Positions 1 to 6,067 of a DNA stretch of 9,584 bases are shown here, piece after piece. How positions within the stretch are numbered: the stretch's first letter is position 1; each line of letters starts with the position of its first letter. Source of the stretch: an uncultured Eubacteriales bacterium (GTDB taxonomy: Bacteria > Bacillota > Clostridia > Lachnospirales > Lachnospiraceae); NCBI GenBank assembly GCA_949286775.1, contig CASEDW010000073.1, positions 1 through 9,584 on the forward strand, read 5' to 3'. Made by a program: the position numbers and the translations under genes. Below the pieces are notes generated by a model. The model did no database searches. It saw nothing but the letters and a program-made list of their open reading frames with translations, and was not told the origin of the DNA.

Positions 1-4
1 ATTT

Positions 5-77
5 GGGGTCTTAGCTCAGCTGGGAGAGCATCTGCCTTACAAGCAGAGGGTCACAGGTTCGAGCCCTGTAGGCCCCA
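5..77 (+). tRNA. tRNA-Val, anticodon UAC
   Basis: The sequence folds as a complete 73-nt cloverleaf. The 7-bp acceptor stem pairs 5-11 with 70-76 and contains one T-G wobble. The anticodon stem pairs 31-35 with 43-47 around the loop CTTACAA, which places anticodon TAC at 38-40 and reads GUA and related valine codons. The T stem pairs 53-57 with 65-69 around the loop TTCGAGC. A77 is the discriminator base. The 3' CCA is not encoded, so it must be added by nucleotidyltransferase. Only four bases lie upstream, so the promoter and any upstream tRNA genes are outside the window. A terminator follows directly. Confidence 0.97.
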
Positions 78-81
78 TATT

Positions 82-116
82 AAAAGCTTCATCGATTGAC
101 GATGAAGCTTTTTTTT
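82..116 (+). terminator. Intrinsic terminator of tRNA-Val
   Basis: A perfect 13-bp stem pairs 82-94 (AAAAGCTTCATCG) with 100-112 around the 5-nt loop ATTGA, and T continues to 116. It ends the tRNA transcript. Because the A-run mirrors the T-run it could also terminate in reverse. The loop and 3' arm carry the -35 box of the next gene's promoter. Confidence 0.93.
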
Positions 117-124
117 ACTATAAT
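96..124 (+). promoter_or_regulatory. Sigma-A type promoter overlapping the tRNA terminator
   Basis: TTGACG at 96-101 is a -35 box (5 of 6 consensus). A 17-bp spacer separates it from a perfect TATAAT at 119-124. Transcription would begin near 131, giving a leader of only about 25 bases before the ATG at 156. The -35 box lies in the loop and 3' arm of the terminator hairpin, so one short DNA segment ends the tRNA transcript and starts the next one. This is the best promoter in the window by consensus. Confidence 0.8.
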
Positions 125-155
125 CATACCAAATGCGAAATTAAAGGAGCACAAA

Positions 156-578
156 ATGAAGAATAACAACAGAGCTATTATCATGCTCATAGCGGCAGCT
201 TATTTGGGATATTTAGGCGTTAAACTTATTAAAGACAGTCTGATGCCTGATCCGGGGACGGAACCTACGGAAAATCCGGTATTATTTACTATTATAGGTA
301 TAGCGTTCATCGCTGTAACGGCATTTCTTATCGTAAGAACCATAAAGGATATGGCCGACGCGAAGAAATCCGAAGAAGAGCAAAGTGAAACGAAGGAGCA
401 GGAAGAAGCGCAGAATGTTTCGGAAGCGGAGTCTGACAAACCTGTTGAAAACATGGAAGAAACTGATTCTGAAAAGAGCGATGACAAAAGCGCGCAGGAT
501 GATATAAATACAGCACCGGAGTCTATCGCCGACAGGATAAAAAGACTTTCCTCCGACGATGAAACAGAGGAATCGTAA
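156..578 (+). CDS. Small acidic-tailed membrane protein of unknown function
   Basis: This 140-residue protein matches no family I recognise. The start at ATG 156 is chosen because AAAGGAG at 143-149 lies 6 bases upstream; the frame is open back to 96, but that part runs through the terminator and promoter. Two hydrophobic segments are visible, at about residues 7-26 and 42-61, joined by a short Pro/Glu-containing loop. The segment after the second helix is strongly acidic (Glu/Asp/Ser/Lys-rich) from about residue 65 to the end, and is probably disordered and cytoplasmic with an N-in, C-in topology. The gene has its own promoter and terminator, so it is monocistronic and independent of the sugar operon. 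The composition suggests a small membrane anchor or scaffold, but no enzymatic motif is present. That it is a real gene is well supported by the promoter, ribosome binding site and terminator; its function is unknown. Confidence 0.82.
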   Translation: MKNNNRAIIMLIAAAYLGYLGVKLIKDSLMPDPGTEPTENPVLFTIIGIAFIAVTAFLIVRTIKDMADAKKSEEEQSETKEQEEAQNVSEAESDKPVENMEETDSEKSDDKSAQDDINTAPESIADRIKRLSSDDETEES

Positions 579-593
579 ATATAATTAAGATTG

Positions 594-641
594 AAAAGGC
601 GTTGCAGTAACGATTTTAAATCGCCGCTGCAGCGCCTTTTT
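594..641. terminator. Long hairpin terminator, possibly bidirectional
   Basis: The 14-base arm at 594-607 (AAAAGGCGTTGCAG) pairs with 627-640 (CTGCAGCGCCTTTT) with one T-G wobble. A second small stem, 611-615 with 619-623, lies inside the loop, and TTTTT at 637-641 follows the stem. It lies 15 bases after the stop codon of the small membrane protein and should end that transcript. The A-run on the other side lets it act weakly on a minus-strand transcript as well. Because it is palindromic, its translations on both strands look alike, which produces spurious open frames across it. Confidence 0.8.
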
Positions 642-782
642 GCGCGATACACCCAGCAAGCAGCTGCTGTGCTTGCACGAGCGGATATTTGCTGGGTAAC
701 GGTCATCGAGTGGCAATGCCACGAGATGAGCGAGGTATCACGCCGATCGGATAGGGAAGAATACTTCCTCTATCCGATCGGC
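642..782. ncRNA. Candidate structured RNA: three-way junction plus long hairpin
   Basis: Nested pairings account for most of this block. P1 pairs 642-650 with 735-743 with one C-A mismatch. P2 pairs 651-659 with 689-697 over 9 perfect bp and encloses a hairpin at 666-682 with a CTTG tetraloop. P3 pairs 703-707 with 725-729, then has a tandem G-A internal loop (708-709 against 723-724), then pairs 710-714 with 718-722. P4 pairs 742-754 with 770-782 over 13 perfect bp, has a bulged T769, then pairs 755-759 with 764-768 around loop AATA. P1 and P2 abut and could stack; P1 and P4 share bases 742-743. Strand is uncertain. The tandem G-A and CTTG loop favour the + strand. On the minus strand P1 becomes fully pairable through a G-U, and the 594-641 hairpin would be the terminator. 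The open frame crossing it looks like a by-product of the palindromes. I do not recognise the family. Confidence 0.5.
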
Positions 783-930
783 AGGACGAAAGACGGACAG
801 CAAATTGCGATTACAGCAAAATATACATAAACAGTTGTGAAATTAATAACAATTCTGTCAAAATAACATTAAATATAAAATTTTCATCCAAAATCTTGAA
901 ATAACCCACCAAATCTAAAACAAATAGGAT
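783..930. other. AT-rich intergenic stretch with no recognised gene
   Basis: This stretch lies between the structured block and the operon promoter region. It is very AT-rich from about 818 onward and contains no plausible gene. The only structure seen is a weak interrupted inverted repeat, 831-838 with 849-858 (ACAGTTGT against ACAATTCTGT). On the minus strand it contains a TTGACA, but no -10 box at a suitable distance from it, so I cannot assign a minus-strand promoter for the structured block. Confidence 0.5.
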
Positions 931-956
931 TTGAATAGTTGTGCATTTATTATACT
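931..956 (+). promoter_or_regulatory. Possible promoter of the sugar operon (weak -35)
   Basis: TATACT at 951-956 matches the -10 consensus at 5 of 6 positions. The nearest -35-like hexamer, TTGAAT at 931-936, is only 14 bp away, so no proper -35 box is present. A good -10 without a -35 fits an activator-dependent promoter, as expected for an operon controlled by an AraC-type response regulator, but this is inference. The resulting leader of roughly 80 bases contains an inverted repeat, GTGCA at 991-995 and TGCAC at 1008-1012, that could be an operator or a weak hairpin. Confidence 0.35.
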
Positions 957-1041
957 ATTTCTTTACGAAGTGAGAATGAAACGAATTAAAGTGCAGGACA
1001 GTAAAGATGCACATTTGCAGAAGGCAAAGGAGGGATGAAAG

Positions 1042-1482
1042 ATGAAAATTGCGATCGGATGTGATCCTAACGCCAAACAGGCTAAAGAAGATATGATTAA
1101 GTTCATAAACAGCAAGGGATACGGAGAAGTTACGGATTTCGGAAGTGACGATGTTATTTATGCCAATGTGGCGATCAAAGTGGCCGAGGCGGTTGCTTCA
1201 GGAGAGTATGACAGAGGAATATTGCTGTGTGGCACAGGAATCGGCGTTTCGATTGCCGCGGCTAAAGTTAAAGGCGCTTACCCCGCATTGCTTTCTGATA
1301 TCTATTCGGCGAAAAGAGCACGCTTAAGCAACAATGCTAACATTGCCTGCATGGGTGCTTTTACAATAGGCAGCAAACTGAGAGAAGAACTTGCCGACGC
1401 GTTCCTGACAAATGAGTTTGTAGAGGGATGTTCTTCGCAGCCAAAGGTAGACGCATATGTGAATTATGATATGAGTCGCTGA
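1042..1482 (+). CDS. RpiB/LacAB-family sugar-phosphate isomerase, variant (likely tetrose-phosphate isomerase)
   Basis: This 146-residue cytoplasmic protein has the usual length of ribose-5-phosphate isomerase B, a family that interconverts aldose and ketose phosphates. The start ATG 1042 follows AAAGGAGGG (1026-1034) by 7 bases. The family core CGTGIGVSIAA at residues 63-73 is intact, including Cys63, the catalytic base position. Asp8 of the N-terminal motif is kept, but the motif reads GCDPNA rather than GCDH. The segment that normally reads RxHNxxN is RLSNNAN at 94-100, so the ring-opening histidine is Ser96. The C-terminal phosphate-binding segment, usually EGGRHxxR, is EGCSSQPK (128-135), with Lys where the last Arg would be. 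These losses argue against ribose 5-phosphate as substrate. With a transporter, a dehydrogenase and DhaK/DhaL downstream, the best guess is D-erythrulose 4-phosphate to D-erythrose 4-phosphate. It is the first gene of the operon, 19 bases before the ATPase gene. Confidence 0.88.
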   Translation: MKIAIGCDPNAKQAKEDMIKFINSKGYGEVTDFGSDDVIYANVAIKVAEAVASGEYDRGILLCGTGIGVSIAAAKVKGAYPALLSDIYSAKRARLSNNANIACMGAFTIGSKLREELADAFLTNEFVEGCSSQPKVDAYVNYDMSR

Positions 1483-1501
1483 AAAGAGAGGTGCAAAAAC
1501 T

Positions 1502-3004
1502 GTGAGTTTAATTGAACTTAAAGATATTCGTAAAAGCTTTTATGGCGTAGAAGTTTTGCACGGCGTAAATTTTGTTTTGCAGCCGGGCACGGTGCATGCG
1601 CTGATGGGAGAAAACGGCGCCGGCAAATCTACGCTGATGAAGGTTATAGCGGGTGTTCACGCGGCTGATTCAGGCAAGGTTCTGATGGAAGGAAAAGAAG
1701 TTGAAATCACATCGCCTGCAAAAGCCAGAGAGATGGGAATCGCGATGATCCATCAGGAGCTTTCGGCGGAACAGGAGATGTCGGTTGCTGAAAACATTTT
1801 TTTAGGCCGCGAGCCCGGAAAATTCGGATTTATAGATTACCGCAAGATGTATAAGGATACCAATGATCTTTTGAATGAACTTGGCATACATCTTGACGCG
1901 AAAGCCAAGATGAAACAGCTCAGAGTGGCTGATCAGCAGATGGTTGAAATAGCAAAGGCCATTTCGCAGAACGCTAAGGTCGTTATCATGGACGAGCCCA
2001 CGTCGTCGATAACAGACCGCGAGGTTGAAAGGCTTTTCGAGATAATAAGAAGACTGAAAAAGGCCGGCGTTGGAATCATTTATATTTCACATAAAATGGA
2101 TGAGATATTTCAGATTTGTGATGAAATGACAGTTCTTCGCGACGGCAATTACATTAATACATTTAAGGCGGATGAAATTGATGAAAACGGCCTGATTCGA
2201 AACATGGTAGGCCGTGATCTGGATACGCAGTTCCCTAAAGAACACAGCAAAATAGGCGAAACGATTCTCAGTGTAGAGCATTTAACAAGAGCGAACGAAT
2301 ATGAGGATATCAGCTTTGAGCTTCACAGAGGCGAAATACTCGGATTTGTAGGACTTGTGGGCGCCGGACGTACAGAGCTTATGAAATCGATATTCGGAAT
2401 GACTAAACCCGATTCGGGACGGATTGTTCTGGACGGAAAAGAAGTGCACTTTAAAGCGCCGAAACAAGCTATAAAGAATGGAATCGCTTATGTTACGGAA
2501 GACAGAAAAGGCGAAGGTCTTGTTCTTCCGATGAGCGTTGAAAACAATATAACGCTGGTGGCGCTGGCTGATCTTGGCAAAGGCGGTTTTACGCAGAAGA
2601 GCAAAGAGACGGAAGTTTCGGCGGAACAGATTAAATCATTGGGAATCAAGGTAGCAAGACCATCGATTGCAGTTAAATCTCTTTCCGGCGGAAATCAGCA
2701 GAAAGTTGTCCTTGCAAAATGGATGATATCTAATCCGCACATATTGATTTTTGACGAACCGACAAGAGGTATCGATGTAGGCGCGAAGGCAGAGATTTAC
2801 AAAATCATGAGTGATTATGTAAGCAAGGGAAACGCGATAATAATGGTTTCTTCCGAAATGCCGGAGGCCATGGGCATGTCAGACAGAATAATTGTTCTGA
2901 GCAATCACAAATTCAGCGGGGAATTAGACCGCAGCGAATTCAGTGAAGAAGCTATTGCGCAGATGCAATTTAAGTACATGCAAAATAAACAAGGTGAGGA
3001 GTGA
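1502..3004 (+). CDS. Sugar/polyol ABC transporter ATPase, RbsA-like with two nucleotide-binding domains
   Basis: This 500-residue protein has the full length of the RbsA/MglA/XylG class and powers import at the inner face of the membrane. The GTG start is supported by GAGGTG at 1488-1493, 8 bases upstream. Domain 1 has Walker A GENGAGKST (36-44), a signature segment LRVADQQ (140-146, a variant of LSGGQ as is usual in this class), Walker B VVIMDEP (160-166) and switch His197. Domain 2 has a degenerate Walker A GLVGAGRTE (284-292, Lys replaced by Arg), a standard signature LSGGNQQK (394-401) and Walker B ILIFDEP (414-420), with Ser in place of the switch His. This asymmetry is normal for the family and means only one site is likely to be fully active. 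The permease and receptor genes follow. Sugar identity cannot be read from this subunit. Confidence 0.96.
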   Translation: MSLIELKDIRKSFYGVEVLHGVNFVLQPGTVHALMGENGAGKSTLMKVIAGVHAADSGKVLMEGKEVEITSPAKAREMGIAMIHQELSAEQEMSVAENIFLGREPGKFGFIDYRKMYKDTNDLLNELGIHLDAKAKMKQLRVADQQMVEIAKAISQNAKVVIMDEPTSSITDREVERLFEIIRRLKKAGVGIIYISHKMDEIFQICDEMTVLRDGNYINTFKADEIDENGLIRNMVGRDLDTQFPKEHSKIGETILSVEHLTRANEYEDISFELHRGEILGFVGLVGAGRTELMKSIFGMTKPDSGRIVLDGKEVHFKAPKQAIKNGIAYVTEDRKGEGLVLPMSVENNITLVALADLGKGGFTQKSKETEVSAEQIKSLGIKVARPSIAVKSLSGGNQQKVVLAKWMISNPHILIFDEPTRGIDVGAKAEIYKIMSDYVSKGNAIIMVSSEMPEAMGMSDRIIVLSNHKFSGELDRSEFSEEAIAQMQFKYMQNKQGEE

Positions 3005-3009
3005 AGATC

Positions 3010-3987
3010 ATGAGCGGAGCAAATAAACAAAAAGCAGCTGTCAGACAGCGGAAAATGACAAAAAAACAGTTTATCGCGACATATGGATCGCTGATAGGTC
3101 TGATTGCTTTGATAATCATCATAACAGTAATACGCCCGCGATTTTTAGGCGGAGCAAATATTAGAAACGTACTGAGAAACGCGTCAATTAACGGACTTCT
3201 GGCCGTAGGTATGACGTTCGTAGTTCTTACCGGAGGAATCGACCTTTCCGTCGGCGCTATCATGGGATGCGCGGGAATGTATTCGGCGTATTTCGCCCAG
3301 GCCGTTTTAGGATATCCGGTTATAGTCGCGGTGCTGATAGGCCTTGCGGTAGGTCTTGCGTTCGGACTTTTCAACGGTTTCTGTATCGCTTATCTCAGGG
3401 TACCTGCTTTCGTAGGAACGCTGGGCGCCATGAGTGTTGCGGACGGACTAAAATTCCTTCTGACTGACGCCAAGCCGATACCGAATCTTAACGAGGAATT
3501 TGAGTTTATAGGAGGCGGAAGTATAGGACCGATACCCGTCCCGTGTATCATAATGGTCATAGTACTGATAATATGCTTTGTACTGCTTTACAAAACGAGG
3601 TACGGCAGATATGTATTCGCGGTAGGCGGCAACCAGAACGCGGCTCACGTATCAGGAATTAATACGAAGAAGATTATCTTCTCTGTATACATCCTGGCGG
3701 GCGTGCTTTCAGCTTTAGCAGGAATCATAATGACAGCTCGAGTAACATCAGGCGTTACCTCGACAGGAGACGGATATGAGACTGACGCCATCGCGATGGT
3801 TGTTATCGGCGGAACAAGTCTTGCGGGCGGCAAGGGCCGTCTATGGGGCACTATAGTCGGTATCATGATCATGCAGGTATTGTCCACAGGTCTTGATATG
3901 CTTGGTGTTAATACATATTATCAGATGCTTGTTAAAGGCTTCGTTGTTATCGGCGCGGTTATGCTTGACAGCCTTAGTTCTGATTGA
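3010..3987 (+). CDS. Sugar/polyol ABC transporter permease, RbsC-like
   Basis: This protein of about 325 residues is very hydrophobic, with roughly eight to ten membrane segments, and forms the membrane channel as a homodimer with the RbsA-like ATPase. Family motifs include GGIDLSVGAIMG near residues 76-87, the cytoplasmic GGNQNAAHVSGI that contacts the ATPase, and the late segment AMVVIGGTSLAGGKG. ATG 3010 is preferred because GGAG at 2998-3001 lies 8 bases upstream. A GTG at 3001, in frame and overlapping the ATPase stop codon (GTGA), is the alternative and would add three residues. The tight junction implies translational coupling with the ATPase. A gap of about 80 bases follows before the receptor gene. 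Confidence 0.95.
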   Translation: MSGANKQKAAVRQRKMTKKQFIATYGSLIGLIALIIIITVIRPRFLGGANIRNVLRNASINGLLAVGMTFVVLTGGIDLSVGAIMGCAGMYSAYFAQAVLGYPVIVAVLIGLAVGLAFGLFNGFCIAYLRVPAFVGTLGAMSVADGLKFLLTDAKPIPNLNEEFEFIGGGSIGPIPVPCIIMVIVLIICFVLLYKTRYGRYVFAVGGNQNAAHVSGINTKKIIFSVYILAGVLSALAGIIMTARVTSGVTSTGDGYETDAIAMVVIGGTSLAGGKGRLWGTIVGIMIMQVLSTGLDMLGVNTYYQMLVKGFVVIGAVMLDSLSSD

Positions 3988-4020
3988 TATGCAGAATAAT
4001 TACGGTAAATGTTCATTAAT

Positions 4021-4032
4021 TCCCATATGGGA
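4021..4032. repeat. 12-bp perfect palindrome before the receptor gene
   Basis: TCCCATATGGGA at 4021-4032 is a perfect palindrome in the 80-base gap between the permease and receptor genes. As RNA it makes only a 4-bp stem with a 4-base loop, so a protein-binding site is as likely as a hairpin. No promoter boxes are evident around it. Confidence 0.4.
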
Positions 4033-4067
4033 GATTGATAAATAAGAATAAAAAGGAGGCAGGAATG

Positions 4068-5123
4068 ATGAAAAAGAAATCTATGATGAAGGTGTTCGCG
4101 GTTTTAATGACGGCGGCTATGGCTTTTGGACTTACTGCATGCGGTTCTGATGGCGGAAATGAAGGATCAGAGCCTTCAAGCGAAGCGTCTACAACTGAAC
4201 AGTCTACAGCTCAGGATTCGACAGCTGAGGATTCAACAGCTGAAGAGTCAGGCGGCGGCACTGCAGGAGCGGAAGGTCTTAAGATCGGAGCTACTTATTA
4301 TACTCTTCAGACAGAGTTCTGTATGAGAATGGATAATGAAGCGAAGAAATGGGCTAAGGAAAACGGCGTTGAATACACATCTTATGACGGAAACAACGAC
4401 GCTTCAAAGCAGCTTGAGCAGGTAGAAACAATGATCGCCGACGGCGTTGACGCGATAATTCTTAACCCGCAGGATGCTGACGCATGTTCAGCTTGTGTAG
4501 ACGCGGCAGTTGAAGCAGGAATTCCTATCGTAGGCGTTAACACAATGGTTAACAATGATCAGCTTACAGCTTATGTAGGATCAGAAGACGTAAGCGCAGG
4601 CGAAGAAATCATGCAGTACATGATCGACTACATGGACAGCGACGCGTTTAATATTGTAGTTATCGAAGGACCTATGGGTCAGTCAGCTCAGCTTCAGAGA
4701 TACGAAGGAATTACAAATGTTCTCGCTGATTATCCTGACATTGAGATCCTCGCTATCGATACAGCTAACTGGTCACGTTCAGAAGCTATGACACTTATGG
4801 AGACATGGCTTACAACTTATGGCGAAGAGATTGACGCTGTTGTATCTGAAAACGACGAGATGGCTCTTGGCGCAAGAGAAGCTATCAAAGCTCAGGGTCT
4901 TGATATCCCATGCATCGGTATCGATGGTATCACAGATGCTGTAGCAGCAGTAGAGAGCGGTGATATGATTGCCAGCGACTTCCAGAATGCTGAAGGACAG
5001 ATCAGAGGAGCTCTTGATACAGCTGTTAAATGTGTAAATGGTGAAGATTACGAGAAAGAAGTATGGATTCCGTTCGAAATGATCACACCGGACAACTACG
5101 CTGATTACCAAGGAAGATATTGA
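4068..5123 (+). CDS. Sugar/polyol-binding lipoprotein of the ABC transporter, RbsB-like
   Basis: This protein of about 351 residues is the substrate receptor, anchored by lipid to the outer face of the membrane. AAAGGAGG at 4052-4059 precedes two adjacent ATGs; 4068 (spacing 8) is chosen over 4065 (spacing 5). The signal peptide is a Lys-rich start, a hydrophobic core and the lipobox LTAC, with the lipidated Cys at residue 25. A flexible linker of about 40 Ser/Thr/Glu/Asp/Gly residues follows, then the two-lobed binding domain from about residue 70. Family landmarks are ILNPQDADA, GPMGQSAQLQRYEG, SENDEMALGA, IGIDG and a late ASDFQN, whose Gln lies where RbsB has a sugar-contacting residue. 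The fold is the class used for ribose, galactose, xylose and several polyols, so the ligand is not fixed by sequence. It lies in mid-operon and is followed by a hairpin at 5204-5243 that may protect its mRNA. Confidence 0.95.
   Translation: MKKKSMMKVFAVLMTAAMAFGLTACGSDGGNEGSEPSSEASTTEQSTAQDSTAEDSTAEESGGGTAGAEGLKIGATYYTLQTEFCMRMDNEAKKWAKENGVEYTSYDGNNDASKQLEQVETMIADGVDAIILNPQDADACSACVDAAVEAGIPIVGVNTMVNNDQLTAYVGSEDVSAGEEIMQYMIDYMDSDAFNIVVIEGPMGQSAQLQRYEGITNVLADYPDIEILAIDTANWSRSEAMTLMETWLTTYGEEIDAVVSENDEMALGAREAIKAQGLDIPCIGIDGITDAVAAVESGDMIASDFQNAEGQIRGALDTAVKCVNGEDYEKEVWIPFEMITPDNYADYQGRY
4203..4247 (+). repeat. Three 15-bp tandem repeats in the lipoprotein linker
   Basis: Three consecutive 15-bp units (4203-4217, 4218-4232, 4233-4247) encode STAQD, STAED and STAEE. 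They lie in the disordered linker between the lipidated cysteine and the binding domain. Units of whole codons allow the linker to change length by slippage without a frameshift. This is a common property of such linkers, and I see no sign of a special function. Confidence 0.75.
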
Positions 5124-5129
5124 TGAGTC

Positions 5130-5153
5130 AAGGGACTAATGGACATAAATCGG
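5130..5153 (+). repeat. Dispersed 24-bp repeat, copy 1
   Basis: The sequence AAGGGACTAATGG followed by ACATAAATCGG matches 7895-7918 at 21 of 24 positions. It begins 7 bases after the receptor stop codon. It contains an AAGGG ribosome-binding-like element and an ATG at 5139. The base run GGACAT (5141-5146) can pair with ATGTTC (5154-5159). Whether it works as a DNA site, an RNA hairpin or the start of a peptide cannot be decided here. Confidence 0.6.
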
Positions 5154-5198
5154 ATGTTCACATACGAAAGAAAACAAAAAGTTTGCATAATTAAGTAA
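5139..5198 (+). CDS. Possible 19-residue small ORF between receptor and dehydrogenase genes
   Basis: ATG 5139 opens a 19-codon frame ending at TAA 5196-5198 (MDINRMFTYE followed by RKQKVCIIK). AAGGG at 5130-5134 lies 4 bases upstream, a weak and rather close ribosome binding site. The initial MDxN and its leader are shared with the tiny frame at 7904. The peptide is basic and resembles no family known to me. It sits just before the hairpin at 5204-5243. It could be a coupling or leader peptide, but a frame this short could arise by chance and the repeat may have another purpose. Confidence 0.25.
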   Translation: MDINRMFTYERKQKVCIIK

Positions 5199-5203
5199 GC
5201 GCG

Positions 5204-5243
5204 AAAAGGCAGATGAATGATTCTATCGTTTCGTCTGCCTTTA
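5204..5243 (+). terminator. Intercistronic hairpin without a T-tract (attenuator or mRNA stabiliser)
   Basis: A 13-bp stem pairs 5205-5217 (AAAGGCAGATGAA) with 5230-5242 (TTCGTCTGCCTTT) with one T-G wobble, and a small GAT/ATC stem lies in the loop. Only TTT follows, then AAAAA, so efficient termination is unlikely. Its place after the receptor gene and before the enzyme genes fits partial termination or protection of the upstream mRNA, which would give more receptor than enzyme. A second small hairpin, TCCGC ACA GCGGA at 5256-5268, lies just before the ribosome binding site of the dehydrogenase. Confidence 0.6.
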
Positions 5244-5289
5244 AAAATGAAAAACTCCGCACAGCGGATCGATAAGGAGGTTGAGCATT

Positions 5290-6057
5290 ATGTTACCTTA
5301 TGAAGGAGTAGATCTTGATTTTTCTCTTGAAGGAAAGACAGCTGTCATTACAGGAGGAGCAGCCGGAATAGGTTATGCTACGGCACAGTTTTTCCATGCC
5401 AAAGGCGTAAATATAGTTTTGGCTGATCTGAATCCTGAACTTGACAAAATCGCTGCCGAGCTTGGTGAAAATACGATTGGCGTTGTAGGAAACGTATGCG
5501 ATAAGGATTATCCGCAAAAAGTCATAGATGAAGCAGTAAAGGCGTTCGGACAGATAGATATTCTCGTAAACTGCGCGGGCATAGTAGCTCTTGACAATGC
5601 GGAGACTATAAGCGCTGAATATTGGAACCGCACAATTGACATCAATCTTTCGGCATGCTTTTTCATGGCTCAGGCAATAGGAAAATACATGATCGACAAT
5701 AAAGTAAACGGAAGCATCGTAAATATGGCGTCTCAGGCCGGCGTAATAGCTCTTGATAAACACGTAGCTTACTGCGCGGCAAAAGGCGGAATCATAGCTA
5801 TGACAAAAGTTATGGCTAAAGAGTGGGGCAAATACGGTATCAGAGTTAATTCGGTTGCTCCGACAGTTGTTCTTACGGCGCTTGGACATAAGGCGTGGGA
5901 CGGCCCTGTAGGAGATGAGTTTAAGAAGACGATTCCGGCTGAAAGATTTGCTGAGCCGGAAGAAATAGCTTCTGTTATCGCGTTCCTCTGCAGCAAAGGC
6001 GCCGGAATGATCACAGGTCATAATCTGCTCGTTGACGGCGGATTTACGATTCAGTAA
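5290..6057 (+). CDS. Short-chain NAD-dependent polyol dehydrogenase (threitol/arabitol/galactitol type)
   Basis: This 255-residue protein has the standard length of a classical short-chain dehydrogenase and should oxidise a polyol to a ketose. ATG 5290 is chosen because AAGGAGGT at 5274-5281 lies 8 bases upstream; the frame extends further upstream only through the ribosome binding site. The cofactor loop TGGAAGIG spans 21-28, and Asp46 at the end of the second strand favours NAD over NADP. NCAG is at 94-97, and the active-site tetrad is Asn119, Ser148, Tyr161 and Lys165 (YCAAK). The late segment GHKAWDGPVGDEF followed by KKTIPAERF resembles polyol dehydrogenases of the D-threitol and GolD type, from memory rather than alignment. 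It lies upstream of dhaK, whose ribosome binding site overlaps its stop codon, so dehydrogenase and kinase are probably translationally coupled. Substrate is inferred from context. Confidence 0.9.
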   Translation: MLPYEGVDLDFSLEGKTAVITGGAAGIGYATAQFFHAKGVNIVLADLNPELDKIAAELGENTIGVVGNVCDKDYPQKVIDEAVKAFGQIDILVNCAGIVALDNAETISAEYWNRTIDINLSACFFMAQAIGKYMIDNKVNGSIVNMASQAGVIALDKHVAYCAAKGGIIAMTKVMAKEWGKYGIRVNSVAPTVVLTALGHKAWDGPVGDEFKKTIPAERFAEPEEIASVIAFLCSKGAGMITGHNLLVDGGFTIQ

Positions 6058-6067
6058 GGAGGAAGTT

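Noticed and set aside
5..124. Prophage or island attachment site at the tRNA-Val 3' end
   Set aside because: No second copy of the tRNA 3' end and no integrase gene occur in the window.
200..706. 168-codon minus-strand open frame
   Set aside because: It lies mostly antisense to the small membrane protein gene, has Ser/Cys-rich composition with no motif, and has no promoter or ribosome binding site.
594..782. CRISPR array or insertion sequence end
   Set aside because: There are no regularly spaced direct repeats, no transposase and no target-site duplication; the repeats are inverted and of different sequences.
642..797. Hammerhead ribozyme, suggested by GATGAG at 725-730 and CGAAA at 787-791
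   Set aside because: The CUGAUGA core is absent and the GAAA is not placed next to a stem that would complete the three-helix core.
591..830. 79-codon + strand open frame across the structured block
   Set aside because: It begins inside the terminator hairpin, has no ribosome binding site, and its peptide is Cys/Arg/Trp-rich. A minus-strand frame gives a similar segment from the same palindrome, as expected for translated hairpins.
1502..3004. Degenerate second Walker A and missing second switch His as evidence of a damaged ATPase
   Set aside because: This asymmetry is typical of RbsA-class ATPases.
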